64,000 nucleotides of DNA, taken from positions 1 through 64,000 of the forward strand of contig CALUWL010000003.1 of NCBI GenBank assembly GCA_944324445.1, in the 5' to 3' direction. Positions 30,583 through 39,545 of the stretch are shown here, piece by piece (the stretch's first letter is position 1; each line of letters begins with the position of its first letter). The DNA is from Candidatus Gastranaerophilales bacterium (lineage in GTDB: Bacteria > Cyanobacteriota > Vampirovibrionia > Gastranaerophilales > Gastranaerophilaceae). The notes under the pieces are model-generated. The model made no database searches and was not told where the DNA came from. It worked only from the letters and a program-made list of their open reading frames with translations. A program made the translations under genes and the position numbers.

Positions 30583-30783
30583 ATCAATATTTTATTAAAA
30601 CATATATTTATACCAAATTAATATTATATCGGCCTTAAAATTGATTTTAGAGGCTGTAATTATTATATGCATAATAATGTTTCAAATTTAACTAAATGTA
30701 ATAATTGCACTCTATAGTTATTTGTTTGCAATGAAGATTTTTATTTATTTTGTTAAATTAATACAAAAATTAAGGAGAAATTT

Positions 30784-31473
30784 ATGCAAAATTCAATAAC
30801 AAGTCAAATAAACGACAAAGTAAGATTAATTCTTGTTGATGACCATAAATTATTTAGATGCGGAATTAAATCTTTGTTTGAAAATTCCAAAGGTGTATGT
30901 GTCATCGCTGAAGCCTCAAACGGCAAAGAAGGCATCAGCAAAATAATAGCTCAAAATCCTGACGTTGTACTATTGGATTTAGAACTTGGCGATATAAACG
31001 GACTTGATTTAATTGAAAAAGTTCTAGCGCAAAAACCAAATGTTAAATTTATAATTTTAACATCTCATATTAACGAACATGTTATTAATAAAGCAATGAA
31101 AATGGGGATTTATGGATATATTTTGAAGGATATTAATTCAGAATTTCTCGATATGATTGTAAAATCTGTTTCAACCGGAGCAATGTGGATTGATAAAAAA
31201 GTAGTCCAAATTTTAAGAGAACTAAATCCAAACGTGGTCCCAGCAACACAAATAAGCCGCTCTAGTTTTAAATCTACACACGCAAATTTAACTGCAAGAG
31301 AATATGAAGTACTCAAACTAGTTGTTGATGGAAAATCTAATCAACAAATAGCTGAAGCTCTAAATATCTCAGAACACACCTCTAAAGCCCATGTGTGCAA
31401 TATTATTCAAAAACTTGTTGTTGACGATAGAACACAAGCTGCTGTTAAAGCAATTAGGGAAGGTATAGTTTAA
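30784..31473 (+). CDS. NarL/FixJ-family response regulator
   Basis: 229 residues: receiver domain with acidic DD pair (LVDDHKLF), phosphoacceptor Asp about 65 in VVLLDLELG, and Lys in the YILKD segment; then a LuxR-type HTH (LTAREYEVLKLVVDGKSNQQ through HTSKAHVCNIIQKL). No histidine kinase is next to it, so it is an orphan here. AAGGAG just upstream of the ATG. It lies beside the dif site. Target genes unknown. Confidence 0.92.
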   Translation: MQNSITSQINDKVRLILVDDHKLFRCGIKSLFENSKGVCVIAEASNGKEGISKIIAQNPDVVLLDLELGDINGLDLIEKVLAQKPNVKFIILTSHINEHVINKAMKMGIYGYILKDINSEFLDMIVKSVSTGAMWIDKKVVQILRELNPNVVPATQISRSSFKSTHANLTAREYEVLKLVVDGKSNQQIAEALNISEHTSKAHVCNIIQKLVVDDRTQAAVKAIREGIV

Positions 31474-31483
31474 GTCTATTATC

Positions 31484-31575
31484 ATTATCAATCGTTTCGA
31501 TAGAACATATTATAATTACCAATCGAAACGCATGTTATAGTATATTATAAATACCAATCGAATTGATAGAATTGA
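31484..31575 (+). promoter_or_regulatory. Three repeated operator-like boxes before the rhodanese gene
   Basis: ATTATCAATCG (31484-31494), ATTACCAATCG (31515-31525) and AATACCAATCG (31550-31560), each followed by a partial inverted match (for example ATCGTTTCGAT and CAATCGAATTGATAG). Spacing is 31 and 35 nt, roughly three helical turns. Confidence 0.6.
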
Positions 31576-31587
31576 AAGGAGAAAAAT

Positions 31588-31980
31588 ATGATTGAAAATT
31601 TTAAATTTGATAAATCAAAAGCAACTGAATTCTTTAATAATCAATTATCTTATTTTGCAAGTATTTATGAATTAAAGAATCTAATAGAAAATGAAATTGA
31701 AAATATTAATATTGTTGATGTAAGAAAATATGATGATTATATTGAAGGGCATATTCCGTATGCAATCCACGTGCCATATGATAGCTTGGATGAGCACTTT
31801 GTTATGCTTGAAAAACATAAAATGAATATTGTCTACTGTTATGACTACAACTGTAAATTAGGGCTAAAAGCTGCACTGAAAATGGTTGAAAATGGCTATC
31901 CTGCAATGGTTCTTGTAGGCGGATATCACACTTGGCATAAAATGGGATACGATGTGGTTAAAACAGCTAGCGACTATTAG
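31588..31980 (+). CDS. Single-domain rhodanese
   Basis: 130 residues, sulfurtransferase fold. Motifs: VDVRKYDDYIEGHIPYAIHVP, and the active-site cysteine about residue 84 in VYCYDYNCKLG, though the loop after it (CYDYNCK) differs from the usual CxxGxR and has a second Cys. Sulfur donor/acceptor unknown. AAAGGAG upstream. Preceded by three repeated boxes that suggest control by a DNA-binding repressor. Confidence 0.82.
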   Translation: MIENFKFDKSKATEFFNNQLSYFASIYELKNLIENEIENINIVDVRKYDDYIEGHIPYAIHVPYDSLDEHFVMLEKHKMNIVYCYDYNCKLGLKAALKMVENGYPAMVLVGGYHTWHKMGYDVVKTASDY

Positions 31981-32082
31981 CACCCCTTTTATAGTACAAA
32001 TGGGCTACTAATTTCACTCTCCATAAATAGTATAAACGTAGTATTTCTATATTTGTAGAATATAGTATAATTATAATCGTAA

Positions 32083-32106
32083 TAAAAAAAAGCCCATTAA
32101 GGGCTT
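32083..32106 (-). terminator. Terminator for the rex transcript
   Basis: AAGCCC/GGGCTT stem with a 5-nt loop, followed on the minus strand by a run of U's. It is about 170 nt past the rex stop. Confidence 0.75.
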
Positions 32107-32139
32107 CAAGATTTACTAACGATACAAGACTCATTATAT

Positions 32140-32176
32140 AACCGGCTTTGAAATAACATCAAATTCGGTTTTTTTT
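32140..32176 (+). terminator. Terminator after the rhodanese gene
   Basis: AACCG...TTTGA pairs with TCAAA...CGGTT (12-bp stem with one mismatch and one wobble) around a 7-nt loop, then at least six U's on the plus strand. Confidence 0.7.
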
Positions 32177-32277
32177 ATGCCTTATATTTAAGGCGCATTA
32201 TCTATGATATAGGAAAAATATTTTTTTGCAATAATTTTTTTTCGAAAAAATTAATTTTTCTTAATAATTTTAAATGC

Positions 32278-32901
32278 CTATAAAATATTTTCTATAGCGC
32301 AAAATTGCAAAAAACTTCCTATTAAATTTTCGTGCCAAACATGTATACCTGCAGGAACAGACAATATTGTTGGAGCAAAGTTCCAAATGTATTTTATTCC
32401 TGATTTAATAATATAATCTGCGACTTCTTGAGCTACTTTATTTGGCGTTGTTAATATAGCTATATTAACACCTGTATTTTTAATATATTTTTCAATCGTA
32501 TTTAGATTGTATACTTCTATTTCGCCTATTTTCTCACCTATTTTATTGCTGTCAATGTCAAATAAAGCACAAATTTTAAGCCCATAATCGCTAAATTTTG
32601 AATAGCCGGAAAGAGCTGTTCCTAAATTACCAGCACCTATTACAAGCGCTTTTTTGATAACTTTATAGTCTAAAACATCTTCAATAATATCTTTAAGCTC
32701 AACAACATCATACCCAACTTTGCACTTTCCTTTGCAATTAATGCTTTTAAGGTCTTTTCTTACTTGTGTTTCATCAATCTCAAGCAAAGATGATATTTGC
32801 GATGATGTAATATTTTTTATATTTTTTTTAGTGTAATCTCTTAAAATTGTGTGATATTGCGTTAAGCGCACTATTGCTCTTTGCGATAAATTATTTTTCA
32901 T
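32278..32901 (-). CDS. rex: Redox-sensing transcriptional repressor Rex
   Basis: 207 residues. Winged helix (ITSSQISSLLEIDETQVRKDLK) followed by a Rossmann domain with VIGAGNLGTALSGY binding NADH/NAD+. It represses fermentation genes when NADH is low. Its gene follows adhE, the classic Rex target. No obvious Rex operator with the TTGTTAA/TTAACAA layout was seen in the adhE promoter by eye. Confidence 0.93.
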   Translation of the reverse strand: MKNNLSQRAIVRLTQYHTILRDYTKKNIKNITSSQISSLLEIDETQVRKDLKSINCKGKCKVGYDVVELKDIIEDVLDYKVIKKALVIGAGNLGTALSGYSKFSDYGLKICALFDIDSNKIGEKIGEIEVYNLNTIEKYIKNTGVNIAILTTPNKVAQEVADYIIKSGIKYIWNFAPTILSVPAGIHVWHENLIGSFLQFCAIENIL

Positions 32902-32913
32902 AAACTTTCTCTA

Positions 32914-32942
32914 TATAAAAATCGGGGCAAAATGCCCCGATT
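32914..32942 (-). terminator. Terminator between adhE and rex
   Basis: AATCGGGGCA (32920-32929) and TGCCCCGATT (32933-32942) form a perfect 10-bp stem with a 3-nt loop, and on the minus strand it is followed by U-rich bases. It stands only 19 nt before the rex start, leaving little room for a separate promoter. Confidence 0.8.
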
Positions 32943-32957
32943 GAAATGTTTATATTA

Positions 32958-35582
32958 CTAAACAACTCCATTGAATGCATCAATATAAAGTTGTTTCATA
33001 TCTTCCATAATTGGATATACAGGGTTAGCACCAGTACATTGGTCGTCAAATGCTAATTCAACCATTTCATCCAATTTTGCATAGAAGTCTTCTTCTGATA
33101 CTCCAAAATCTTTAATTGATCTTGGTAATTCAATATCAGCCATTAATTTATCTATTGCATCAAGCAACAATTGAGTTTTTTCTTCGTTAGTTGTTCCGCC
33201 CAATTTTAATTCATCTGCAATTTGAGCATATCTTTCAACTGCACAAGGATATTTGTATTGAGGGAATGTTGCTTGTTTTTTAGGACAATCAGTTGCATTA
33301 TATTTGATTACTTGTCTAATTAACAATGCATTAGCTACACCATGCGGAATATGGAACATAGCGCCTAGTTTGTGTGCCATTGAGTGGCATAATCCTAGGA
33401 ATGAATTTGCAAATGCCATAGCAGCAATTGTTGCAGCATAGTGCATTTTTTCACGTGCTATAGGATCGTTAGCACCATCATGGTATGAGCGGCTTAAATA
33501 TTTAAATACTAATTTTACAGCTTCTAGCGCATTTGAATTTGTGAAATTCGTTGCCATACAAGAAACATAAGCTTCAATAGCGTGAACTAACGCATCAATA
33601 CCTGATGCTGATGTTAATCCTTTAGGCATACCATCAACGAAGTTTGGATCAACAATAGCCATTGAAGGAGTTAGTGCATAATCAGCTATAGCATATTTAA
33701 CACCTGATTTATCATCTGTTATGATAGAGAATGGTGTAACTTCTGAACCAGTACCTGATGTAGTAGGAATAGCAACCATAAGGGCTTTTTTGCCAAGTTC
33801 AGGAAGTTGACAAATTCTTTTTCTGATATCCATAAATCTCATTGCGATATCTTCAAAAACTGTATCAGGTTGTTCATATCTTAACCAAAGAATTTTAGCA
33901 GCATCCATTGGTGAACCGCCTCCAAGAGCGATGATTACGTCTGGTTCAAACGGTTTCATGATTGTGTAAGCTTCTTCAATTGTTGATAATGTTGGATCCG
34001 GTTTTACATCGAAGAAGATTTCATGATCTATACCGATTTCATCTAAAACTTTAGTAATTTTTTCAGCTGCACCTGAATTAAACAAGAATCTATCAGTAAC
34101 GATAAATGCTTTTTTTCTTCCTTGTAATTCACGTAAAGCTAAATCAGTAGCACCACGTTTAAAGTAAACTTTTTGTGGAACCTTAAACCAAAGCATATTT
34201 TCTCTCCTTTCAGCAACTCGTTTATAGTTTAAAAGGTTTTCAACTCCAACATTACCTGACACAGAGTTTTTACCCCAAGAACCGCAACCTAGTGTTAATG
34301 ACGGTTCCATACGGAAGTTGTATAAATCACCTATACCACCTTGGCTTGAAGGTTGATTAATGAGCACTCTGCAAGAAGGCATTTTCTTAGCGTAAGCATC
34401 AATTCTGTCAGATTTACGATCGTCAGTATATAATACTGATGTGTGGCCAGCGCCACCTTTAGAAACCAATGTGTATGCCATTTCAGCTGCTTGTTCAAAA
34501 CTTTCAGCCTTATACATAGCTAAAATTGGTGATAATTTTTCTCTTGAAAAAGGATCTTCCCAGTTTACTTCGGGTCTTTGTGCAAGAAGCACTTTAGCAT
34601 TTTCGGGAACATCAAATCCAGCAAGCTTAGCAATTGTATGAGCAGTTTGACCAACGATTTTAGGGTGTGCAGTTCCTCTTGCAGGATCAATGAAACCAAA
34701 ATCGATTAATTTTTGCATTTCGCTATCACTTAAAATGTGAGCGCCTCTATATGCAAATTCTTTTTTAACATCTTCATATATACTGTCAATTACAATAACT
34801 GATTGTTCTGAAGCACAAATCATACCGTTATCGAATGTTTTTGACATTAGAATTGAAGAAACTGCCATTTTTATGTCTGCTGTTTCATCAATTACTGCAG
34901 ATGTATTACCTGGGCCTACACCTAATGCAGGGTTGCCTGAAGAATAAGCAGCAGTTACCATACCAGGACCACCTGTTGCTAATATACAAGAGATTTTCTT
35001 ATGTTTCATTAATTGACCAGAAAGTTCAATTGAAGGAACATCAATCCATCCGATGATATCTTTTGGAGCACCTGCTTTTACTGCAGCATCAAGAACAATT
35101 TTAGCAGCTTCGATTGTGCATTTTTTTGCTCTTGGGTGTGGTGAAAAAATAATACCGTTTCTTGTTTTAAGTGAAATTAATGATTTGAAAATAGCGGTTG
35201 AAGTAGGGTTTGTAGTAGGTACAACACCAGCTAAAACTCCCAAAGGTTCCGCTACAATTTTAATTCCATTTGCTTTATCTTCACTGATTACACCACATGT
35301 TTTTGTATTTTTATGTTTATTGTAGATATATTCTGAAGCATAGTGATTTTTAATAACTTTGTCTTCAATGATACCCATACCAGTTTCTTCGTGTGCCATT
35401 TTAGCTAATGGAATACGGGCTTTGTCTGCTGCAGTTGCTGCTGCTTTAAAAATTTTATCTACTTGTTCTTGAGAATAAGTAGCAAATTCTTTTTGTGCGG
35501 CAACTACCCTGTCAATAAGAGCTTCCAGTTGTTCAGCGGTTTCAACTGTTTCTCCTGTTTTGATTTCTTCAGTTGTTGTCAT
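32958..35582 (-). CDS. adhE: Bifunctional aldehyde-alcohol dehydrogenase AdhE
   Basis: Converts acetyl-CoA to acetaldehyde and then ethanol, regenerating NAD+; forms spirosomes in known cases. 874 residues. N-terminal ALDH half with active Cys in DNGMICASEQS, linker FKVPQKVYFKRGA, C-terminal iron-ADH half with GGGSPMDAAK and the iron ligand region (HSMAHKLGAMFHIPHG). It implies anaerobic fermentation. AAGGAG precedes the ATG. Confidence 0.97.
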   Translation of the reverse strand: MTTTEEIKTGETVETAEQLEALIDRVVAAQKEFATYSQEQVDKIFKAAATAADKARIPLAKMAHEETGMGIIEDKVIKNHYASEYIYNKHKNTKTCGVISEDKANGIKIVAEPLGVLAGVVPTTNPTSTAIFKSLISLKTRNGIIFSPHPRAKKCTIEAAKIVLDAAVKAGAPKDIIGWIDVPSIELSGQLMKHKKISCILATGGPGMVTAAYSSGNPALGVGPGNTSAVIDETADIKMAVSSILMSKTFDNGMICASEQSVIVIDSIYEDVKKEFAYRGAHILSDSEMQKLIDFGFIDPARGTAHPKIVGQTAHTIAKLAGFDVPENAKVLLAQRPEVNWEDPFSREKLSPILAMYKAESFEQAAEMAYTLVSKGGAGHTSVLYTDDRKSDRIDAYAKKMPSCRVLINQPSSQGGIGDLYNFRMEPSLTLGCGSWGKNSVSGNVGVENLLNYKRVAERRENMLWFKVPQKVYFKRGATDLALRELQGRKKAFIVTDRFLFNSGAAEKITKVLDEIGIDHEIFFDVKPDPTLSTIEEAYTIMKPFEPDVIIALGGGSPMDAAKILWLRYEQPDTVFEDIAMRFMDIRKRICQLPELGKKALMVAIPTTSGTGSEVTPFSIITDDKSGVKYAIADYALTPSMAIVDPNFVDGMPKGLTSASGIDALVHAIEAYVSCMATNFTNSNALEAVKLVFKYLSRSYHDGANDPIAREKMHYAATIAAMAFANSFLGLCHSMAHKLGAMFHIPHGVANALLIRQVIKYNATDCPKKQATFPQYKYPCAVERYAQIADELKLGGTTNEEKTQLLLDAIDKLMADIELPRSIKDFGVSEEDFYAKLDEMVELAFDDQCTGANPVYPIMEDMKQLYIDAFNGVV

Positions 35583-35619
35583 ATATGTTCTCCTTTTCGT
35601 GAAAAAAATCTCTATTTAA

Positions 35620-35647
35620 AATATACTACATAATCAATAAATGTCAA
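35620..35647 (-). promoter_or_regulatory. adhE promoter
   Basis: On the minus strand TTGACA (35642-35647), 16-nt spacer and TATATT (35620-35625). A leader of about 30 nt follows with a good ribosome site. Confidence 0.7.
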
Positions 35648-35678
35648 GATTACACTTTATTAAAATAAGATAAAGATA

Positions 35679-35706
35679 TTGAACTAATTGCATTATGTGT
35701 TAAAAT
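35679..35706 (+). promoter_or_regulatory. Promoter of the small membrane protein/TOPRIM pair
   Basis: TTGAAC (35679-35684), 16-nt spacer, TAAAAT (35701-35706), then ATG at 35728. Confidence 0.5.
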
Positions 35707-35727
35707 GACAATGTGGTGAGGTAATAT

Positions 35728-36000
35728 ATGTTTATTGCAACATACGATAGCAATAATGCAAACAGCTCAATATATAAAAACTCTCTTAAAAGTGCTGCAA
35801 TAGGCGGTGTATTAGGAGCTGTTGTTCAAAGCGGTTCTCTTGTTTATGATAAGTTGAAATATAAAGATACTTTTCAATTAACAGCTAAGCAATCCGCTTC
35901 ACTAATTGCAAAGAATGTTGTTTATTGTGCAAGCTTAAGTGCTCTGCTTACCTTTGTCATAGGATTTTCTCAAAAATTATTTAGAAAAAATGAAAATTAA
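35728..36000 (+). CDS. Small putative membrane protein
   Basis: 90 residues with two hydrophobic stretches (AAIGGVLGAVVQSGSLVY and NVVYCASLSALLTFVIGF) separated by a short charged stretch. No known family. Its last codons overlap the start of the TOPRIM gene by 11 nt, so the two are coupled and may act together. Confidence 0.6.
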   Translation: MFIATYDSNNANSSIYKNSLKSAAIGGVLGAVVQSGSLVYDKLKYKDTFQLTAKQSASLIAKNVVYCASLSALLTFVIGFSQKLFRKNEN

Positions 36001-36964
36001 AAAAATTCCCGATGAATATTTTATAACCATTATGGATAGGTTATCCAGATTTCAACCCGCAAATATAAGATATGAAAGGGTTTTTGACGATATTATCTCA
36101 AAGTATTCTGCTAACTGCAACTGTTCAAGTTTAACCGATAAATTATACCTCGTAGAAGAAATATTTAATTATTCTCTTGGTTATTCTGAAAAATCACTTT
36201 ATTTTAATCAATTATTCTTACAAATCGAAAATATTTATTTTGAATCTAACGAAATATCTTATCGTTACCTATCGACTCGATTGAATTATGTGGAAATAAT
36301 ATCAAAAATAAGTAAATTTGCCAATTTACCAAAAAATTTATATTGGCTTATAAATTTATTAAATTTTTCAGATGATGTATATGAATTGAGAAAAAAGAAG
36401 AATTTATTGTATCCAATAGAAAAAATTATACTATGTGAAGGTCAAACCGAAGAACTTTTATTGGAACCTATATGCAAAATACTTGGCCTGGATTTTTCAA
36501 AATATGGAATTAAAGTAATTCCTGCAGGCGGCAAAAACCAGGTCGCACGAAAATATTATAAAATGGTAGAGTACACTAAACTTCCATTTTTTATTTTACT
36601 TGATAGGGATGCATCGAAAATAAAAGACTTAATTAATACTAAATTAAGAGCTATAGACGATTTATATCTCATTAAGAGCGGAGAATTTGAAGATATTATA
36701 CCAAAGAACATTCTTCTAAAAACAATTAACTATATTCATAAAAACGATTTTAACTGTTATTTTGACGATTTTTCAGACAACGATACAATGGTGCATAATC
36801 TCGAAAACATATATAAAATGTATGGATTTGGGGAATACAAAAAGGCCGACTTTGCAAAAGATTTGGCAAATTATATTGAAAACTTTTCTAAAGCTGAAGA
36901 TTTTAATTCTTCAGAGCTTCTTGATATTGCAAATAGTATTTCTTCAAGCTTTACAAGAATATAA
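35990..36964 (+). CDS. TOPRIM-domain protein (OLD/DUF4435-like)
   Basis: 324 residues. The C-terminal half carries a TOPRIM core: IILCEGQTEELLLEPI gives the catalytic Glu, and FFILLDRDASK the DxD pair, as in OLD-family nucleases. The N-terminal half is helical and unrecognised, and there is no Walker ATPase domain, unlike full OLD proteins. A nuclease, primase-like or defence role is possible but not shown. Confidence 0.7.
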   Translation: MKIKKIPDEYFITIMDRLSRFQPANIRYERVFDDIISKYSANCNCSSLTDKLYLVEEIFNYSLGYSEKSLYFNQLFLQIENIYFESNEISYRYLSTRLNYVEIISKISKFANLPKNLYWLINLLNFSDDVYELRKKKNLLYPIEKIILCEGQTEELLLEPICKILGLDFSKYGIKVIPAGGKNQVARKYYKMVEYTKLPFFILLDRDASKIKDLINTKLRAIDDLYLIKSGEFEDIIPKNILLKTINYIHKNDFNCYFDDFSDNDTMVHNLENIYKMYGFGEYKKADFAKDLANYIENFSKAEDFNSSELLDIANSISSSFTRI

Positions 36965-36985
36965 AATCATTTTAAAATAAAATAA

Positions 36986-37855
36986 ATGAATAGAATTTTA
37001 ATTACGGATATTACAAGTTGTTTAGCTGTAAATTTAGCTCTTGAGCTGGTGAATGATGATATCAATGTTGTTTATGGTGTTCAAAATGACCTAAATTCAG
37101 ATATTTCAAATTTATACCTTCTTTTAAAAAACCCAAGATTTAATTTAATTCAATGTATAGACAAAAATAAGATCCCGATTAATTCTGACTATGTCATTAA
37201 AATTAACTCTTTTTCTAAAAATTCTTTTTTGCAAAACAAGGTTAATTTTGCTTTTAACTCTTTTTCTGATACTCAATTTATACTTGACTATTGCCAAAAA
37301 TCCGGCAGTAAACTAATAAGCGTATTTGAGCTAAATGAAGACACTTTACAAGATAACGACATTAATATTTATTCAAAAATTACAGATTTAAATATAAACC
37401 TAACCTTGGAATATTGCAAAAATAATAAAATATACGCAAAAATAATCACCTATTCAAATCTTTTCGGGAAATATTTTAACTACAATGAAAATAATTTTAT
37501 ATCTGATACTATCAAATTGGCGTTCATGAATAAAAATATACCAATAAAAGACGATATTAGTGCAAATTGGACATTTGCCTCTGATCTAACTAACGTAATA
37601 AAAAATATTATGTTCAATTATTTTGATGAAAATATCATTGCAATTAATTCAAAAGAAAATTATAGTAAGTCAGACATCGCAAATTATATAATTAAAACTA
37701 TTAATTCATCTTCGCAAATTATTGTTGAAAACAAACAAATACCAAAATCAAATTCTATTCTTATTAAACCAGACATTAAATTAGAATCGGAAAGTGATTT
37801 ATATAGCAATATTAATGAAATAATTAACTATATTAAGCTCGTGTTTTTTACATAA
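36986..37855 (+). CDS. Degenerate extended-SDR-like protein
   Basis: 289 residues. Overall layout resembles sugar-nucleotide epimerases/dehydratases: Rossmann start RILITDITSC, ITYSNLFGKYFNYN like the RxxNVYGP loop, and WTFASDLTNVIKNI like the xFTxVxDxxxAI segment. However, the GxxGxxG nucleotide loop is replaced by non-glycine residues and no clear YxxxK pair is present. It may be a non-catalytic or highly diverged member. Follows the TOPRIM gene by 21 nt. Confidence 0.55.
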   Translation: MNRILITDITSCLAVNLALELVNDDINVVYGVQNDLNSDISNLYLLLKNPRFNLIQCIDKNKIPINSDYVIKINSFSKNSFLQNKVNFAFNSFSDTQFILDYCQKSGSKLISVFELNEDTLQDNDINIYSKITDLNINLTLEYCKNNKIYAKIITYSNLFGKYFNYNENNFISDTIKLAFMNKNIPIKDDISANWTFASDLTNVIKNIMFNYFDENIIAINSKENYSKSDIANYIIKTINSSSQIIVENKQIPKSNSILIKPDIKLESESDLYSNINEIINYIKLVFFT

Positions 37856-37857
37856 AA

Positions 37858-37882
37858 AAAAGCTCCCCAAAAAGGGAGTTTT
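37858..37882. terminator. Hairpin after the SDR-like gene
   Basis: CTCCC (37863-37867) and GGGAG (37874-37878) with A-run before and T-run after, so it can act on both strands. Confidence 0.7.
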
Positions 37883-38231
37883 CTACTTGGTACATAGAAA
37901 GGAAGGAAAGGTTAGGAAAAATGTAGGTGTGTGTAAATATGGTTTAGAGCATATTTTTTAATATATAAAAAATATATACTATATATATACCAATATAATA
38001 TTTTTTTTAACTTAATCTGTAATAAAATTTACCTTTTTTACAATTCTTAATGTTAAATTTTACACTTAATTTAATAATGATTGAGCATTTATGCAATTTT
38101 ATTATTATTAGAAAATGGTAAAATATACACTTAAAAATCAGCCTAAAATACTTGTAGAAAAAGGGGTTGAGGGCATTTAGAGTTTGTGATAAAATATAAA
38201 TAGGGCATACTAGATACAGGCATTAAATAAA
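37883..38231. other. AT-rich intergenic region, no gene seen
   Basis: About 350 nt without a convincing ORF or RNA. Contains alternating AT tracts near 37967-38000 (possible curvature) and a candidate promoter close to the downstream gene. Nothing else was recognised. Confidence 0.5.
38167..38195 (+). promoter_or_regulatory. Candidate promoter of the phosphodiester glycosidase gene
   Basis: TTGAGG (38167-38172), 17-nt spacer, TAAAAT (38190-38195), about 36 nt before the ATG. Confidence 0.5.
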
Positions 38232-39545
38232 ATGATTAATTCGCAGGTAAATGACTACTATCGAAGTTATTTTGGTGCGTATTTTGCCGACTATCTAAAA
38301 GATAAAAAACGGCAGGATACAAGGTTGAACTGTATCATGATTATTTTTATTGTTAGCGTATTACTTGTATCTTTCTGTTTATCAAAACCAATATTTGCAA
38401 AAACAGATACAGGACCTGATAAAATAGCTAATACCGGTCAGGAAATATATATTCAAAAAAATTTTGAAGAAAACATCAAAAATAAATATGCAGGTTCCTA
38501 TATAACATTTCCATATTCAGGAGTAGCCCATATCAAAAGGGTAAAATACATAAATTCTAAACCAATTCGCATTAACATAGTTGAATTAAATACCAAGGTA
38601 AATCCATATTTAAAAATAAAACCGCAAACCGCGTCAGACAATCTTAATTCAAAAAGAACAGTTAGGAAAATAGCTCAAAAAGAACAATCTATAATTGCTA
38701 TTAACGGAGGATTTTTTAAACCAAATACAGGTGTACCTTTGGGAGCTTTGATGATTGATGGAGAAGTATTAACCGGACCTATATTTAATAGAGTGGGGAT
38801 TGCAATTTATGAGGACGGAAATAATACATCATTCAAGATGGATAATATTCATTTTGATATTAAAGCATACAGTTCAAACAATGTTTTAAATATAGATAAT
38901 ATCAACCAGCCAAGAATACTTTCTACCTACACGCTTATGTATACATCTGACTGGGGTGATTATTCTCCGCCGCCACCCAAAAATGGCTACAATATGGTAA
39001 TAAGGGATAATCAGGTAATTAAGATTTCTGCTAACCCGGTTAAGATAGAACAAAATGATATTGTTATTCAATCAAGTAAAGAAAAAATATCTAAAATTGG
39101 AAAAGATAAAGAAATTAAAATCGAAATTAAATTGCAGGAAAATCTTCAAGGAGCAACTCATATTATAGGCGCTGGCCCATATTTAGTTAAAAACTCTCAG
39201 ATTTATGTGGATTATAAAGAACAAAAATTGCAAGCTATATCGGGTAAAAACCCAAGAAGCGCAATTGGATACGATAGTAAAGGAAGTTTTTATATAGTAA
39301 CAATAGATGGCAGAGAATCAACTTCTGTAGGAATGACATTATATGAACTTGCAAGATTAATGAAAAATATAGGTTGTGAATATGCTATGAATTTTGATGG
39401 CGGATCTTCAAGCGCTATGTATATTAAAGGAAAAATAGTAAATAATGCTGTAAATTCAGAAGGTATTCCGGTTTCAAATGCACTTGTGGTAAATGAAATT
39501 AACCCTAATGAGCTTCAAATTTCAAGCATTAACCGGCAAATATAG
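38232..39545 (+). CDS. Phosphodiester glycosidase (NAGPA/DUF2233) family protein
   Basis: 437 residues with a transmembrane or signal-anchor helix at about 36-56 (IIFIVSVLLVSFCLS) and an extracytoplasmic domain. Family motifs: IAINGGFF, PRSAIGYD, VTIDGRES and NFDGGSSSAMY near the C terminus. In animals the family removes N-acetylglucosamine from phosphodiesters; in bacteria it is linked to exopolysaccharide genes. The 3' end overlaps nnrD by 17 nt. Confidence 0.85.
   Translation: MINSQVNDYYRSYFGAYFADYLKDKKRQDTRLNCIMIIFIVSVLLVSFCLSKPIFAKTDTGPDKIANTGQEIYIQKNFEENIKNKYAGSYITFPYSGVAHIKRVKYINSKPIRINIVELNTKVNPYLKIKPQTASDNLNSKRTVRKIAQKEQSIIAINGGFFKPNTGVPLGALMIDGEVLTGPIFNRVGIAIYEDGNNTSFKMDNIHFDIKAYSSNNVLNIDNINQPRILSTYTLMYTSDWGDYSPPPPKNGYNMVIRDNQVIKISANPVKIEQNDIVIQSSKEKISKIGKDKEIKIEIKLQENLQGATHIIGAGPYLVKNSQIYVDYKEQKLQAISGKNPRSAIGYDSKGSFYIVTIDGRESTSVGMTLYELARLMKNIGCEYAMNFDGGSSSAMYIKGKIVNNAVNSEGIPVSNALVVNEINPNELQISSINRQI

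Noticed and set aside
35583-35727. Rex operator in the adhE promoter
   Set aside because: No TTGTTAA/TTAACAA-type palindrome could be identified by eye, so regulation by Rex is inferred only from gene proximity.
37883-38231. Possible ncRNA or CRISPR in the 376-nt gap
   Set aside because: Only AT tracts and a promoter-like pair; no repeated units or stable structure other than the terminator.
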